Program-made: the position numbers and the translations under genes
NCBI GenBank assembly: GCA_024364735.1
Contig: JAGFNQ010004749.1
Coordinates: 285,501 to 349,500 of the forward strand
Source of the DNA: Boesenbergia rotunda
Taxonomy: Eukaryota > Streptophyta > Magnoliopsida > Zingiberales > Zingiberaceae
Length of the DNA: 64,000 nucleotides
Direction of reading: 5' to 3'
Notes under the pieces: model-generated
The model's input: only the letters and a program-made list of their open reading frames with translations
Databases searched by the model: none
What the model was told of the DNA's origin: nothing
Part shown: in pieces, positions 1 to 9,420 of the stretch
How positions within the stretch are numbered: the stretch's first letter is position 1
How the letters are laid out: every line of letters begins with the position of its first letter

Positions 1-2
1 CT

Positions 3-371
3 CCTACTCAAGTTGAAAAACTTGAAAAGGAGAACTCCTCCCTGAAAACTCAGGTTAAGGATTATAGAACAGCTTTAGAACGATTTACATCTGGTTCCAA
101 GGGTCTTGACATGATCCTTGGAAAATAGAAATCAGTTCTAAATCGATCCGGAATTGGCTACCGAACCAAATCCCGACAAAGATCATATTTGACTGTACTG
201 AATCAGTCCAGAGGAAAAATTCAGGCATGGGTACCTAAACTGTGCCTGAACCAACCTACTGGATCAAATCAGTATTGGATCCCCAAGGACAAGATTCACA
301 TCTTGCCCAACCATCACCGTGGCTTTAGTCCAGGGGGAGCCAAACTGAAAACTATTTTTATTATTAGATAA
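3..371 (+). pseudogene. gag: C-terminal part of Gag, element A
   Basis: The frame enters at the window edge in a Glu/Lys/Leu-rich coiled-coil stretch. It then reads the conserved gag tail with GLDMILG, SGIGYR and AWVPK. Elements C and D carry the equivalent LDMIL/LDLILG, IGYR/K and WVPK blocks in the same order, which identifies it. A TAG at 126-128 stands where C and D have Gln, so this copy is broken. The frame ends at 369-371 after a GGG-rich segment also seen in C and D. The nucleocapsid zinc knuckle would lie upstream, outside the window. Gag forms the cytoplasmic virus-like particle. Confidence 0.85.
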
Positions 372-1051
372 ATATGTTATTCTTGATTTAATTGCTTGAT
401 TGATTGATTATTTATTTTCTGCAATATACCATGCTTAGACTTAGGCTAGATTAAGGACTAAACAAACTTAGCTGAAATTTGACAACATAGTATTGGGTGG
501 AGGTGAGATGATAGTACGTTGGGGAAACCAATTCTAATAAGATCAAGTTTACTTGGTCTCTTTAGACTGGTGAAACCAGCCGAAGCTACCGATCCAAAAC
601 CCAAACTAGTTAGACCAGAAATTTTTCAAAAAATAATTTTGAAAATGAAATTTCATTAAAAGGCTTTGTCAAGGAAAGGGTGGATGATCCCATAAGGCTT
701 CGGCCAAAGAAGGCCTAGTGCCTCGCCAAGACCTGGAAGCCAATTTTTGAAATTCAAATTCAAATTAATTTTTGTCAAATTCGAATCTAACACAAAATTT
801 CAGCTAAGTATAGACTTAAACATCTTTTCAAAAATTTCAAAATTAATTAATTAAGTTTTCAAAATTTAATTATCCTTCAAAATTAATCAAAATTTTCAAA
901 ATTTTCAAAACTATCAAAATCTGTCTCACAAAACCTATAAGGTTAACGTGATTGAAAACCCTAGATTTGGGTGAGACAGACTAGGCAGTGAAACTCAATT
1001 TAAGCTATTCCTGATTCTAATTGGATCCAAATCAAGAAAATTCTTTATGCG
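372..1051 (+). other. Non-coding spacer between gag and protease of A
   Basis: There is no credible reading frame here. It holds two blocks shared with the equivalent spacer of D: one around tagtacgtt (about 510-620) and one beginning ataaggcttcggccaaagaa (about 690-760). Between and after them is AT-rich sequence with runs of ttcaaaatt. The spacer ends at a TAG (1052-1054) that is in frame with the protease which follows and also looks like a 3' splice acceptor. Confidence 0.7.
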
Positions 1052-1054
1052 TAG

Positions 1055-3651
1055 GAACATAAAGATTTGGACCAATGGATGTTGGATAGCGGTTGCTCCA
1101 GACACATGACTGGAGATAAATTGAAGTTCACCAAGCTCAAACTAAAAAACCTAGGCTCAGTGGCATTTGGCAATAATGCTACACTCAAGGTAATTGGGTC
1201 AGGTAATATTGAGCTTAAATCTGATTTCATTATTAAGAAAGTTCTATTGGTTGAAAACTTTAATTTTAACTTGCTTAGCATAAGTCAGTTATGTGATTCT
1301 GGTTATATAGTTACCTTCAACAATTCCAACTGCCTGATTAGAAATGAACAAGACTCAGAAATCATACTTAAGGGCACTAGGAAAAATAATGTATACACTA
1401 TAAATCTTCCTATTATACCCAAATGTATGTTAACACAATTAGAACAATCAAACCTCTGGCATAGGAGATTAGGACATACCAATTTGAGAACTATCTCAAA
1501 AATTACCCAACTTGGCTTAATCAAAGGTATCCCCAACATCAAAAATAATGAAAACCTAATATGTGAATCATGCAATCAAGGTAAGCAAACCAAATCCAAT
1601 CACAAACTAATTCAGTCTGATTTAACTCAAACCACACTTGAGCTCCTGCACCTTGACCTATTTGATTCACATGGAGCCAAGTCACTAAGCGGGAACCGAT
1701 ACTGCTTAGTAATAGTTGATGATTACTCTAGGTTTACCTGGGTTAGGTTCCTAAAAACTAAAGATGTAACCCTAAACCTATTCAATGAATTCTGTAAACT
1801 AATTGAAAATCAAAACGACACTAAAATAAAAAGACTTAGGAGTGATCACGGGAAAATTTGAGAATCAACGATTCGAAGAATTCTGTAAAATAAATGGGTA
1901 TTTACATGAATTTTCATGTCCTAGAACCCCCCAACAAAATGGGATAGTTGAGCGAAGGAATAGAACCTTACAAGAAGCCGCTAGGGCTATGCTCAACGAA
2001 TTTAATCTAGCAAACCAATTTTGGGCAGAAGCAATTAGTACAGCTTGTTATATCCAAAATAGGGTGTTAATTAACAAGCGACACAACAAAACCCCCTATG
2101 AATTGTACTACCATAGACTACCAAATTTACATTACCTAAGGGTCTTTGGGTGCAAAGTCCATATCCTAAACACCAAAGACTATTTAGGAAAATTTCAATC
2201 CAAGTCAAACCCAGGTATCTTCCTAGGATATTCAACCACAAGTAGAGCCTATAGAGCTTACAACAAACAAACTAAGAAAATTGAAGAAACAACAAACTTA
2301 ATTTTTGATGAAGAAATCAATTCAACATCTAATAATCCAAACCCAACTTCATCAAACTCTGACCAAGAAGATGATGGACTAACTATTGAACCAACTAATG
2401 AATCAACTGAACCAAGAATCGAACCAACAAATCAACCAGTCGAAACAAATAGTGAACCAAACCGACCAGCCGGACCTGAGGCTGAACCAAGCACTAGAAG
2501 AACAAAGAAACCCAGACTTAGTCACCCAACCGATCAAATTGTGGGTGATCCAACTCTAGGAGTCAGGACTAGGTCCTCCTATAGAAACCTCAGTCAAATA
2601 GCTATGATATCAAAAATAGAACCCAAAACTATAGATGAAGCCCTACCTGACCCTGATTGGATCATAGCTATGCAAGAAGAATTAGCCCAATTTGAGAGGA
2701 ACCAAGTCTGGGAACTAGTGCCTAAACCTGAAGGTAAATCCATTATAGATACTAAGTGGGTCTTTAGGAACAAGCTAAATGATCAAGGAGAAATAGTCAG
2801 AAATAAAGCCCGCTTAGTAGCTAAGAGATTCAGCCAAGTAGAGGGACTAGACTATGATGAAACATATGCCCCAGTAGCTAGACTTGAGTCCATTAGAATG
2901 TTATTGGCCTTTGCATCCCATAAAGGATTCAAGTTATATCAAATGGATGTAAAGTCAGCCTTTTTAAATGGATTTATTAAAGAAGAAGTTTATGTAGGGC
3001 AACCCCCCGGGTTTGAGGACTTAGACAAACCTAACCACGTCTACAAACTAACTAAAGCCCTATATGGATTAAAACAAGCACCTAGGGCTTGGTATGAAAA
3101 ACTATCAACTTACTTAACTACTAAAGAATTTAAACAAGGCCTAATTGACTCAACCCTATTCATTAAAACCCTAGGAAAAGATATATTTATTGCCTAAATT
3201 TACGTAGATGACATAATCTTTGGATCCACCAACACCAACTTTCTAAAAGAATTTGTCAAGATAATGGAAGATGAATTTGAAATGAGCTTAGTTGGTGAGC
3301 TTACATTTTTCCTAGGACTACAAATCAAACAAACTAGGGATGGTAACTATGTTCATCAATTCAAATATGCTAAAGAATTAATAAAGAAATTTAAAATGGA
3401 TAATTCTAAAAGCATAAGTACCCCCATGGCCACTAATGTAAAAATAGATAGTGACCCTGATGGTAAACCAGTGGATCCTAAACTCTATAGGAGTATGATA
3501 GGTAGCCTACTGTACCTTACAGCCAGCAGACCTGATATTCTTTTTGCTGTAGGGATGTGTGCTAGATACCAAACTTGTGCTAAGGAAACGCACTTAGCAT
3601 CCCTAAAAAGAATTTTAAGATATGTAAAGGGCACCCTAAATGTAGGGATTT
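1055..3651 (+). pseudogene. pol: pol of A: protease, integrase and most of reverse transcriptase
   Basis: Protease shows the aspartic site LDSGCSRHMTG (about 1085-1115). Integrase follows with its zinc-binding H..H..C..C (HRRLGH then CESCNQGKQ), the first catalytic Asp in LDLFDSHG, the DDYSRFTW block and the later catalytic Glu in PQQNGIVERRNRTL. Reverse transcriptase begins with WVFRNKLN, then KLYQMDVKSAFLNG, YGLKQAPRAWY and the catalytic YVDDIIFGS. Breaks are a frameshift near 1842-1861 in the integrase core and a TAA at 3195-3197, just before YVDD, where D has Gln. The frame then runs to 3651, where a solo LTR splits it; coding resumes at 5765. It has no start of its own, so expression would depend on joining to gag. 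Confidence 0.92.
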
Positions 3652-5255
3652 TGTAGCGACCCGCCTTCTCTACCTTAGACGGACCGCTACTTGTCTACTT
3701 CTTGACTCTAATGCACGACTAAAAATGTGAAACTTTCTTTATAATCTTTTTTTTTTGTATTCAATCTATCTAAAAATGATATTCTAACTTTAATAGTCAT
3801 GCATGATACAATGGCACATTACTAGTAATTCTAACCATTTAAACTCATCACACAAGGTTCTATAACATTTCTAAAGCACTATGAAATATGCATGCAACTT
3901 TTCTAAGGATATTTAAAGCAATAAGACTTAATTCGAAACTAACAACATCTTGGCACATGCAATAATATTTCTAGAACTTCATAGAATGTAAATCTTACTT
4001 TTCTACCGAATTTACAAGCATTTTAAGCACAATTAGGACTTAGTCCAAAAGGGAATAATAATAAGCTCAAGAATAAGTCTAAAATTCAATGTATCCATAT
4101 GCTAAACTACTCATGCCCTTGCTCATCTAGTGCATTCACAAAAGTATGCATACTAATTGAAATGACATGGAATCTTTATTCTACAAAATTGAGCATGTAA
4201 AACTATCTGAAGCATAAATGTTTAATAAACTCCATAACACAATAACTTGGAATTTGGAAACCTTAAACATTGCATTTCAAATAAGCTAAACTGTCTCGTC
4301 CCAAGGACCTCTCCAAGGTCAGCCACCACACACACGTCACTCAGCACCGCCTCGTCGCCTTCCTTCAGAATTGCTTGCCTTTACCTTTATCTGCAGTAAG
4401 AGGAAATGCAACTAATAAGCATAAAGCTTAGCAAGTACTATCTAGCTCACAAAATCTCGAAATGTGCAAGCATGCTTTTTAAACAATGTGAAATCACATG
4501 AGATACTTTTATGCTTCAAAGAAACACTAAAACATGTATAACTCAAAACATGCATACTCAAGCATTAATAAGTCTTAACTCACTTTTTCTTGGCTTAACG
4601 TGAAACTTTAGCAATTCTTTAACTTTAAATCTTTCTTTAACTTTTAGAAAACTTCCTTAAACTTTGGGAAAACTTTGCTAAAGCATATACTTGAAAATAA
4701 TACTCACTTGGATCCACTTAAGACGTAAGTACCATCTTATGCGCGTTCCCTAAAAGGTTGGGGTAGCGAGCCGCCAATCCTAATAGAGCAGACCTTGGTC
4801 TACCAGGGCCAAGACCTTGGAATTGGACACCTGGATTTCTTTAACGACGCCCTTGGACGCCGGGTACTGGCCTTTAGAAAATAAAATAGCTTTTCTTTCT
4901 TTTCTTTCTTATCTTTAAATGCCTTGGCATTTTATCGAACACCTTGTGTGCCCAAATCCCTAAGTCTTGACTTTTGGGGATTTCGTAAGGCCTTGGCCTT
5001 CCTTTTCTTTTTCTTTATCTTTCTTTTCTTTTCTTATAGATTTCTTAGACCCTAAACTCACATAGGGTATTCTATCAAATATATATAAGCATATAATGAA
5101 CTAAGATCACATGCAACATCTTAACTAAAAGGAAATATCTCTTTTAAAACTTTTAAGGAAAAATTCTTGCGGAAAACTGCCTCTTACTGCAGGTGAGCAG
5201 TACTTACCTCCTGCGCTAGGTTTTCCTTACGAATAAAATCTGAAATTCCCGAGGA

Positions 5256-5322
5256 AACGTCGAATTTCGACGTTCTTCTTGCTCCTTGGTGTTCTCCTCG
5301 CGTCTACGAGAATTCTCGTAGA
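5256..5322 (-). promoter_or_regulatory. Two palindromes in the transcribed leader part of the solo LTR
   Basis: A 19-bp near-perfect dyad built on aacgtcgaa lies at 5256-5274. A 20-bp perfect palindrome built on tctacgagaa lies at 5303-5322. Both are downstream of the TATA-like site on the minus strand, and both are kept in the Tekay LTRs. As RNA they would form hairpins; a role is inferred only. Confidence 0.5.
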
Positions 5323-5488
5323 GAATAGGGCCTCTTGAGACCTTCCCTTTGTTCCCCTTTGTCTTGGGCGGCAAAAGAAGAGGAGAAGATGAAGAAAACG
5401 CAAGAAGGAAGAGGAGAGGTCGCGTGCGTGAGGGAGGCCGTCGGCGCCGCTAGGTTGGGAGAAAATTAACCTAAAACTCGTAACTCCC

Positions 5489-5496
5489 TCTTTTAT
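5489..5496 (-). promoter_or_regulatory. TATA-like box of the solo LTR
   Basis: Reads TATAAAAG on the minus strand, at the same place relative to the leader dyads as TATAAAAGGG in the Tekay LTRs. Confidence 0.5.
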
Positions 5497-5764
5497 ACTT
5501 ATGGGGGGCAAATTTACCTAATTATACCTTATCTATTGTTTCGCTTAATTTATTTCAACAAAAACGAACCAGCCCAGCTGGTTCGCCCATTCTCCTCTCA
5601 CAGCGTAGGTGAAGGGATCGATTCCCACTTACGTGATTTTCTGTTTATAACCTTTTTTGCCACTTTCGTTTACGGAAAAATTCTATAAAAATATCCATAA
5701 ATTTGGAATAAATTCTAAGATATTTTTAAAATTAGTTTCGAGAATTTTCGGGCGTTATAGATTT

Positions 5765-6258
5765 GGTATCCTAGAACCTCAACTTTTGATTTAACAGGAT
5801 ACACAGATTCTGACTATGCAGGCTGTAAGTTAGATAGAAAGAGCACAAGTGGAAGCTGCCAACTGTTAGGTCAGAGTCTAGTTAGTTGGTGCAGCAGAAA
5901 ACAACACTGTGTAGCTCTATCCACAACTGAAGCTGAGTATGTGGCATTAGGAGAATGTCTGGCTCAACTTTTATGGATGATGCACACACTTAAGGACTTT
6001 CAGCTCAACTACACCCAAACTCAAGTATTTATTGACAATATAAGTTCAATTAATTTAACTAAGAACCCAATCCAACACTCCAGAACCAAACATATAGAAG
6101 TCAAACATCATTTTGTAAGAGACCATGTAACCAGGGGTGAAATAGTACTCAAGTATATTGACTCTAAATCCAACCTAGCTGATATATTCACAAAGCCCTT
6201 ACCTGAGTCTGAGTTCAGCTCACTAAGAAGGCAGTTAGGATTGTGCTCTGTAGAATAG
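5765..6258 (+). pseudogene. pol: RNase H and C-terminus of pol, element A
   Basis: This is the continuation of A pol after the solo LTR. Motifs in order are TDSDYAGCKLDRKSTSG, LSTTEAEYVALGEC, FIDNISSINL, RTKHIEVKHHFVRDHV and LADIFTKPLP, the standard RNase H and tail of copia polyproteins. It degrades the RNA strand during reverse transcription. The frame is open from the break to the natural stop at 6256-6258. The equivalent domain in D ends in the same way (IGMCVID). Confidence 0.92.
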
Positions 6259-7551
6259 AGAAACTCAATTTTTTGCTCTAATTTTTTTTAAAAATTGTTT
6301 CTAAAAATAGAATTTGAAAAATTACTTTACTTAATTTTTAAAATCAGTTTTTTCCACTTTCGACTTAGTTTTATTTAAAAACTACCCCCTTTCAAAACTA
6401 GGGACTTTTCGAAAATGGACTTAGGCTAGGCCCTAACCCTAGAACTGCATGCACCTATAGACTTAGAAGCCAGCATCTCACAAGCACCTTAGGGTACTTA
6501 TGATTGATAACCTAGAAAGGGTTGAGATGTTTAGGTCTTTGCCTTAATTCAAGATGCTTTAAGTCAGTGCATCTGCAGTAATTGGGGCACTAAATACAAC
6601 TTATACAGCAATCAAGTTAAGTGTCAAGCTTAGAAAATCTAACTTGAACAGAAACACTTAACTTGACTAACCCTAGCAAAAACTACTGTATATAACAGTT
6701 AGTAAGTAGCTAATTGGGTTAGACAGGTCCCTACAGACAAAAATTGATTGATCTAGTGTAAATCAAACTGGTTCAGTACAGCAAATTATTATTTATTTTA
6801 ATTCATGCTATATTTATCTGTTTTGATATATGGCAAAGGGGGAGATAGAGATAGGAAAGAGAAAAATTATTTTTTTCTAAATTTTTCCTTTATTCAAAAA
6901 GTTTCAAAATTCTTTACTTAAAGCTTTCAAAATTTTGCTAAGTACTCTAGCTTCAAAATTCTTTACTTAAAGCTTTCAAAATTTTGCTAATTCTTTACTT
7001 AAAGCTTTCAAAATTTTGCTAAGTACTCTAGCCTCAAAATTCTTTACTTAAAGCTTTCAAAATTTTGCTAAGTACTCTAGCCTCAAAATTCTTTACTTAA
7101 AGTTTTTAAAATTTTGCAAAGTACTCTAGCTTCAAAATGTTTGTTTCAAGCCTTCAAATTTTGCAAAGTACTCTAGCCTTTCAAAAGGTTTCTACTTAAG
7201 CTTATCAAAATTATTTTTACTCTAAAGCTAAAGTTTTTCAAAATTGTTAAGTACTAAAGTGTCTCAAAACCTACTAAGTACTTAAGCTTGTTATATCCTA
7301 CCGAGTATTTAAGCTAACATTTTGAGTACTGTAAAACTTAAGACTTTAAACTTAAATTATGCTTTAAACTCTACTATGTATTTTTAAGTTACTTCTAAGT
7401 ACCTAAAACTTAAGCACAAGTAAAGTTTTTAAAACCCCACGAATTTTTGAAAAACATAGGGGGAGATTCCTTCCAGGGGGAGGGAACAAAAGTTAAAACT
7501 TTTTCATGTCTTGCTTAAACTTAACTTTTTGAACTAGGGTTGCCATAAATC
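6259..7551 (+). other. 3' untranslated region of A
   Basis: About 1.3 kb without a credible frame, between the pol stop and the polypurine tract. The block containing gcatctgcagtaattggggc (about 6568-6590) is also present, reversed, in element B near 50735-50755, which helps show that A and B are one family. The middle holds a 49-bp minisatellite. Confidence 0.75.
6895..7190 (+). repeat. 49-bp minisatellite in the 3' UTR of A
   Basis: The phrase ttctttacttaaag recurs at 6910, 6959, 6991, 7040 and 7089, spaced 49, 32, 49 and 49 bp. The short 32-bp unit is an internal deletion. Each unit also contains ttttgctaagtactctag. Decayed units continue to about 7190. Confidence 0.85.
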
Positions 7552-7564
7552 AAAAAGGGGGAGA
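7552..7564 (+). other. Polypurine tract of A
   Basis: Reads aaaaagggggaga one base before the 3' LTR. The same tract precedes the 3' LTRs of B, C and D. It primes plus-strand DNA synthesis. Confidence 0.85.
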
Positions 7565-7670
7565 TTGTTGGTGCAGAATGCACCCAAGTCAAACCTGTGT
7601 TTTGATAATGGCAACATAGGTCAAAAGTTAAGTCCTTCTTGTTTTCTAACAAGTTAATCTAGTGTGCAGT

Positions 7671-7800
7671 GAAAGCCCTAGCGAAGGACTGCTAGGCACT
7701 AGTGAAGGAATGCCAGGGCAAAAAGCCCTAGCAAAGGACTGCTAGGCACTGGCGAAGGAATGCCAGAGTCAAAAGACCTAGCGAAGGACTGCTAGGCACC
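7671..7800 (+). repeat. 50-bp direct repeats in the U3 part of A's LTR
   Basis: The phrase ccctagcgaaggactgctag recurs three times with a 50-bp period (cta at 7678, 7728 and 7778). Related CCTAG/CTAGG repeats occupy the same place in the LTRs of B and C. Confidence 0.75.
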
Positions 7801-8116
7801 GGGCGAAGGACAGCTCAGCATCCAAGCCCTGACAAAGGACCGTCAGGCAAAAGTCCAACCAAGGGAGCGGTTGGCATCAGGTAAATTCTCCCGAGAGGAG
7901 TAGGTGAGGATGCGTTCCCCGTCGAGGGAACAGTAGGCGTCGGTTCGACCTAGGACTCCATTTTGGAGACCAAAGTCAGAACCAAGACAGCTAAGGCTGT
8001 ATAAAATAAATAATTAATTATGTTATTATGTTTTGGACTAACCCTGGATGCAGGACCGAAGGAACGTGTGTCTGCAACTCAGAGAGCCTCAAAGGAGTGA
8101 GGCAGCGCCTGAGTAA

Positions 8117-8452
8117 GGCGCCCTGAGTGTCCAGGGCGCCCTCAAGGTGAACCAAAACCAAGCGAAGCAAAAAGGGCTTCAGCTGCTTACAGAGCAAGGC
8201 GCCCTCAGCAGCGAAGGCGCCCTAGTCAGCGAAGGCGCCCTCAGCAGCCAAGGCGCCTCCAGCCCAAGACTGCGAAGCTCCAGCCTTATCCACAGCCAAG
8301 ATTTCTGCGTGGAAGAAGTCAGCCAAGGCGCCCTCTACGACCAAGGCGCCCCCGTGGTCAAACTTAATCCCTGTTCGAGCGGGATAGAAGTTGACCGAGC
8401 AATCTGCGGATCGCCTGACACGTGGCAGGGCGCCCCCGACGTCCAGGGCGCC
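8117..8452 (+). promoter_or_regulatory. Cluster of ten GGCGCC palindromes upstream of the TATA box
   Basis: GGCGCC begins at 8117, 8135, 8198, 8216, 8234, 8252, 8327, 8345, 8429 and 8447. Neighbours within groups are exactly 18 bp apart. The cluster ends 8 bp before the TATA box. B keeps the same motif and spacing. A role as an activator-binding or methylation-sensitive region is inference. Confidence 0.6.
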
Positions 8453-8460
8453 CTAGGTGC

Positions 8461-8468
8461 TATAAATA
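8461..8468 (+). promoter_or_regulatory. TATA box of A's LTR
   Basis: TATAAATA follows the GGCGCC cluster and lies about 410 bp before the LTR end. B has TATAAATAG at the equivalent place. Confidence 0.65.
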
Positions 8469-8877
8469 GCACCCCTCGACCCCAAGCTTCACATCAACTT
8501 CATACAAAAGCTTCCATACTCTTCTGTGCTCACGCCTTGTTCCAGAAACTGCCCAACTCGAGTGACGACGTCCTGCTGCTCCGGAAAGTCAACCTACAAC
8601 CGGACGTCGGTAACAGAAGAAATTTCGTTTAAAAGTTTATAGTGCTATACTTGTAAATCTCTTTCTGTAAACTGATTTTGCGTTCATATAGAATTGCCCA
8701 AAGTAAACGATCAACGATCGTGGGCCTTGGAGTAGGAGTCGACCTAGGCTCCGAACCAAGTAAAAAATACTGTGTTCGCGTGTGTTATTTATTTCCGCTG
8801 TGCAAATTACTCTCTCCATAAATTCGAAAAGTTTTGTCGATATTCACCCCCCCTCTATCGACTCTATCGATCCAACA

Positions 8878-9420
8878 GATCCTTCCATCTCGTGGTGCCG
8901 AGGATGCCCGAGATGTGTAGACCTGGCCGTAGTGCTGAGGATGCCCGACCGAGAACAGCCGAGGATCCTACCATCTCGTGGTGCCAAGGATGCCCGAGAT
9001 GAGTAGACCTGGGCGTGGTGCTGAGGATGCCTGGCCAAGAGTAGGCAAAGATCATACCATCTCGTGTTGTCGAGGATGCCCGAGATGTGTAGACCTAGCC
9101 AAGGTGCTGAGGATGCTCGGCCGGGAGCAACCCATGATCCTACCATCTCGAGATGCTAAGGATGCCTGAGATGTGTAGACCTAGCCGTGGTGCTGAGGAT
9201 GCCCGACCGGGAGCAACCGAAGATCCTTCCATCTCGTGGTGCCGAGGATGCCGGAGATGTGTAGACCTGGCCATGGTGCCGAGGATGCCCAGCTGGGAGC
9301 AGCCGAAGATCCTACCATCTCGTGGTGCCGAGGATACCCGGCTGGGAGCAGCCAAAGATCCTACAATCTCGTGGTACTGAGGATGCTCGAGATGTGTAAA
9401 CCTGGTCGTGGAGCTGAGGA
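8878..9420. repeat. 86-bp tandem array, island 1
   Basis: The phrase ccatctcg recurs at 8885, 8971, 9057, 9143, 9229 and 9315, an exact 86-bp period. A shortened 49-bp unit then begins at 9364. Each unit has two copies of gaggatgcccga about 37 bp apart; loss of one interval explains the short unit. Because 86 is not a multiple of three, the frames seen across it on both strands are chance. The array is cut by A on the left and by the 9421-18043 element on the right. Confidence 0.95.

Larger units (their letters stand above)
3652..5759 (-). mobile_element. Solo LTR of a Tekay-type Ty3/gypsy element inside A pol
   Basis: This 2108-bp insertion is flanked by the 5-bp duplication gattt (3647-3651 and 5760-5764) and has no internal region. 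Its left end tgtagcgacccgcc and right end cgggcgttata match both LTRs of the Tekay element at 27556-36488; the terminal CA has decayed to TA. Homology is strong over the last 600 bp (about 5200-5759) and weaker elsewhere, so it is a related but distinct subfamily. Orientation follows the minus-strand Tekay copy. A solo LTR is the usual product of recombination between the two LTRs of one element. Confidence 0.93.
1..8877 (+). mobile_element. Ty1/copia retrotransposon A (SIRE/Maximus-like), 5' end outside the window
   Basis: The element runs in the order end of gag, spacer, protease, integrase, reverse transcriptase, RNase H, long 3' untranslated region, polypurine tract and 3' LTR. The 5' LTR and most of gag lie left of the window. 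The gag tail matches those of C and D below, and the pol domain order PR-INT-RT-RH is that of copia elements. It is broken by stops, a frameshift and an inserted solo LTR, so it cannot be autonomous now. To the right of its LTR the 86-bp array begins mid-unit with gatcc, so the element probably inserted into that array; the left copy of gatcc would lie off-window. Element B (40189 onward) is the same family on the other strand. The SIRE/Maximus assignment is inferred from the gag and pol motifs. Confidence 0.93.
7566..8877 (+). repeat. 3' LTR of A
   Basis: This 1312-bp LTR starts TGTTGGTGCAGAATGC and ends ctatcgatccaaca. The matching LTR of B (reversed, in two pieces) shares both ends and the central gaattctcccgagagg-like block, which confirms the family. 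Inside it has the order: 50-bp tandem repeats, a cluster of GGCGCC palindromes, a TATA box at 8461, then the transcribed part. The partner 5' LTR is outside the window. Confidence 0.9.

Noticed and set aside
8147..8632. 161-codon frame with EGALSS-type repeats in A's 3' LTR
   Set aside because: It is the translation of the 18-bp GGCGCC repeat, crosses the TATA box and has no counterpart in B's LTR; treated as chance.
8878..9420. Regular direct repeats as a possible CRISPR array
   Set aside because: Units are contiguous with no unique spacers, and the context is a plant repeat region.
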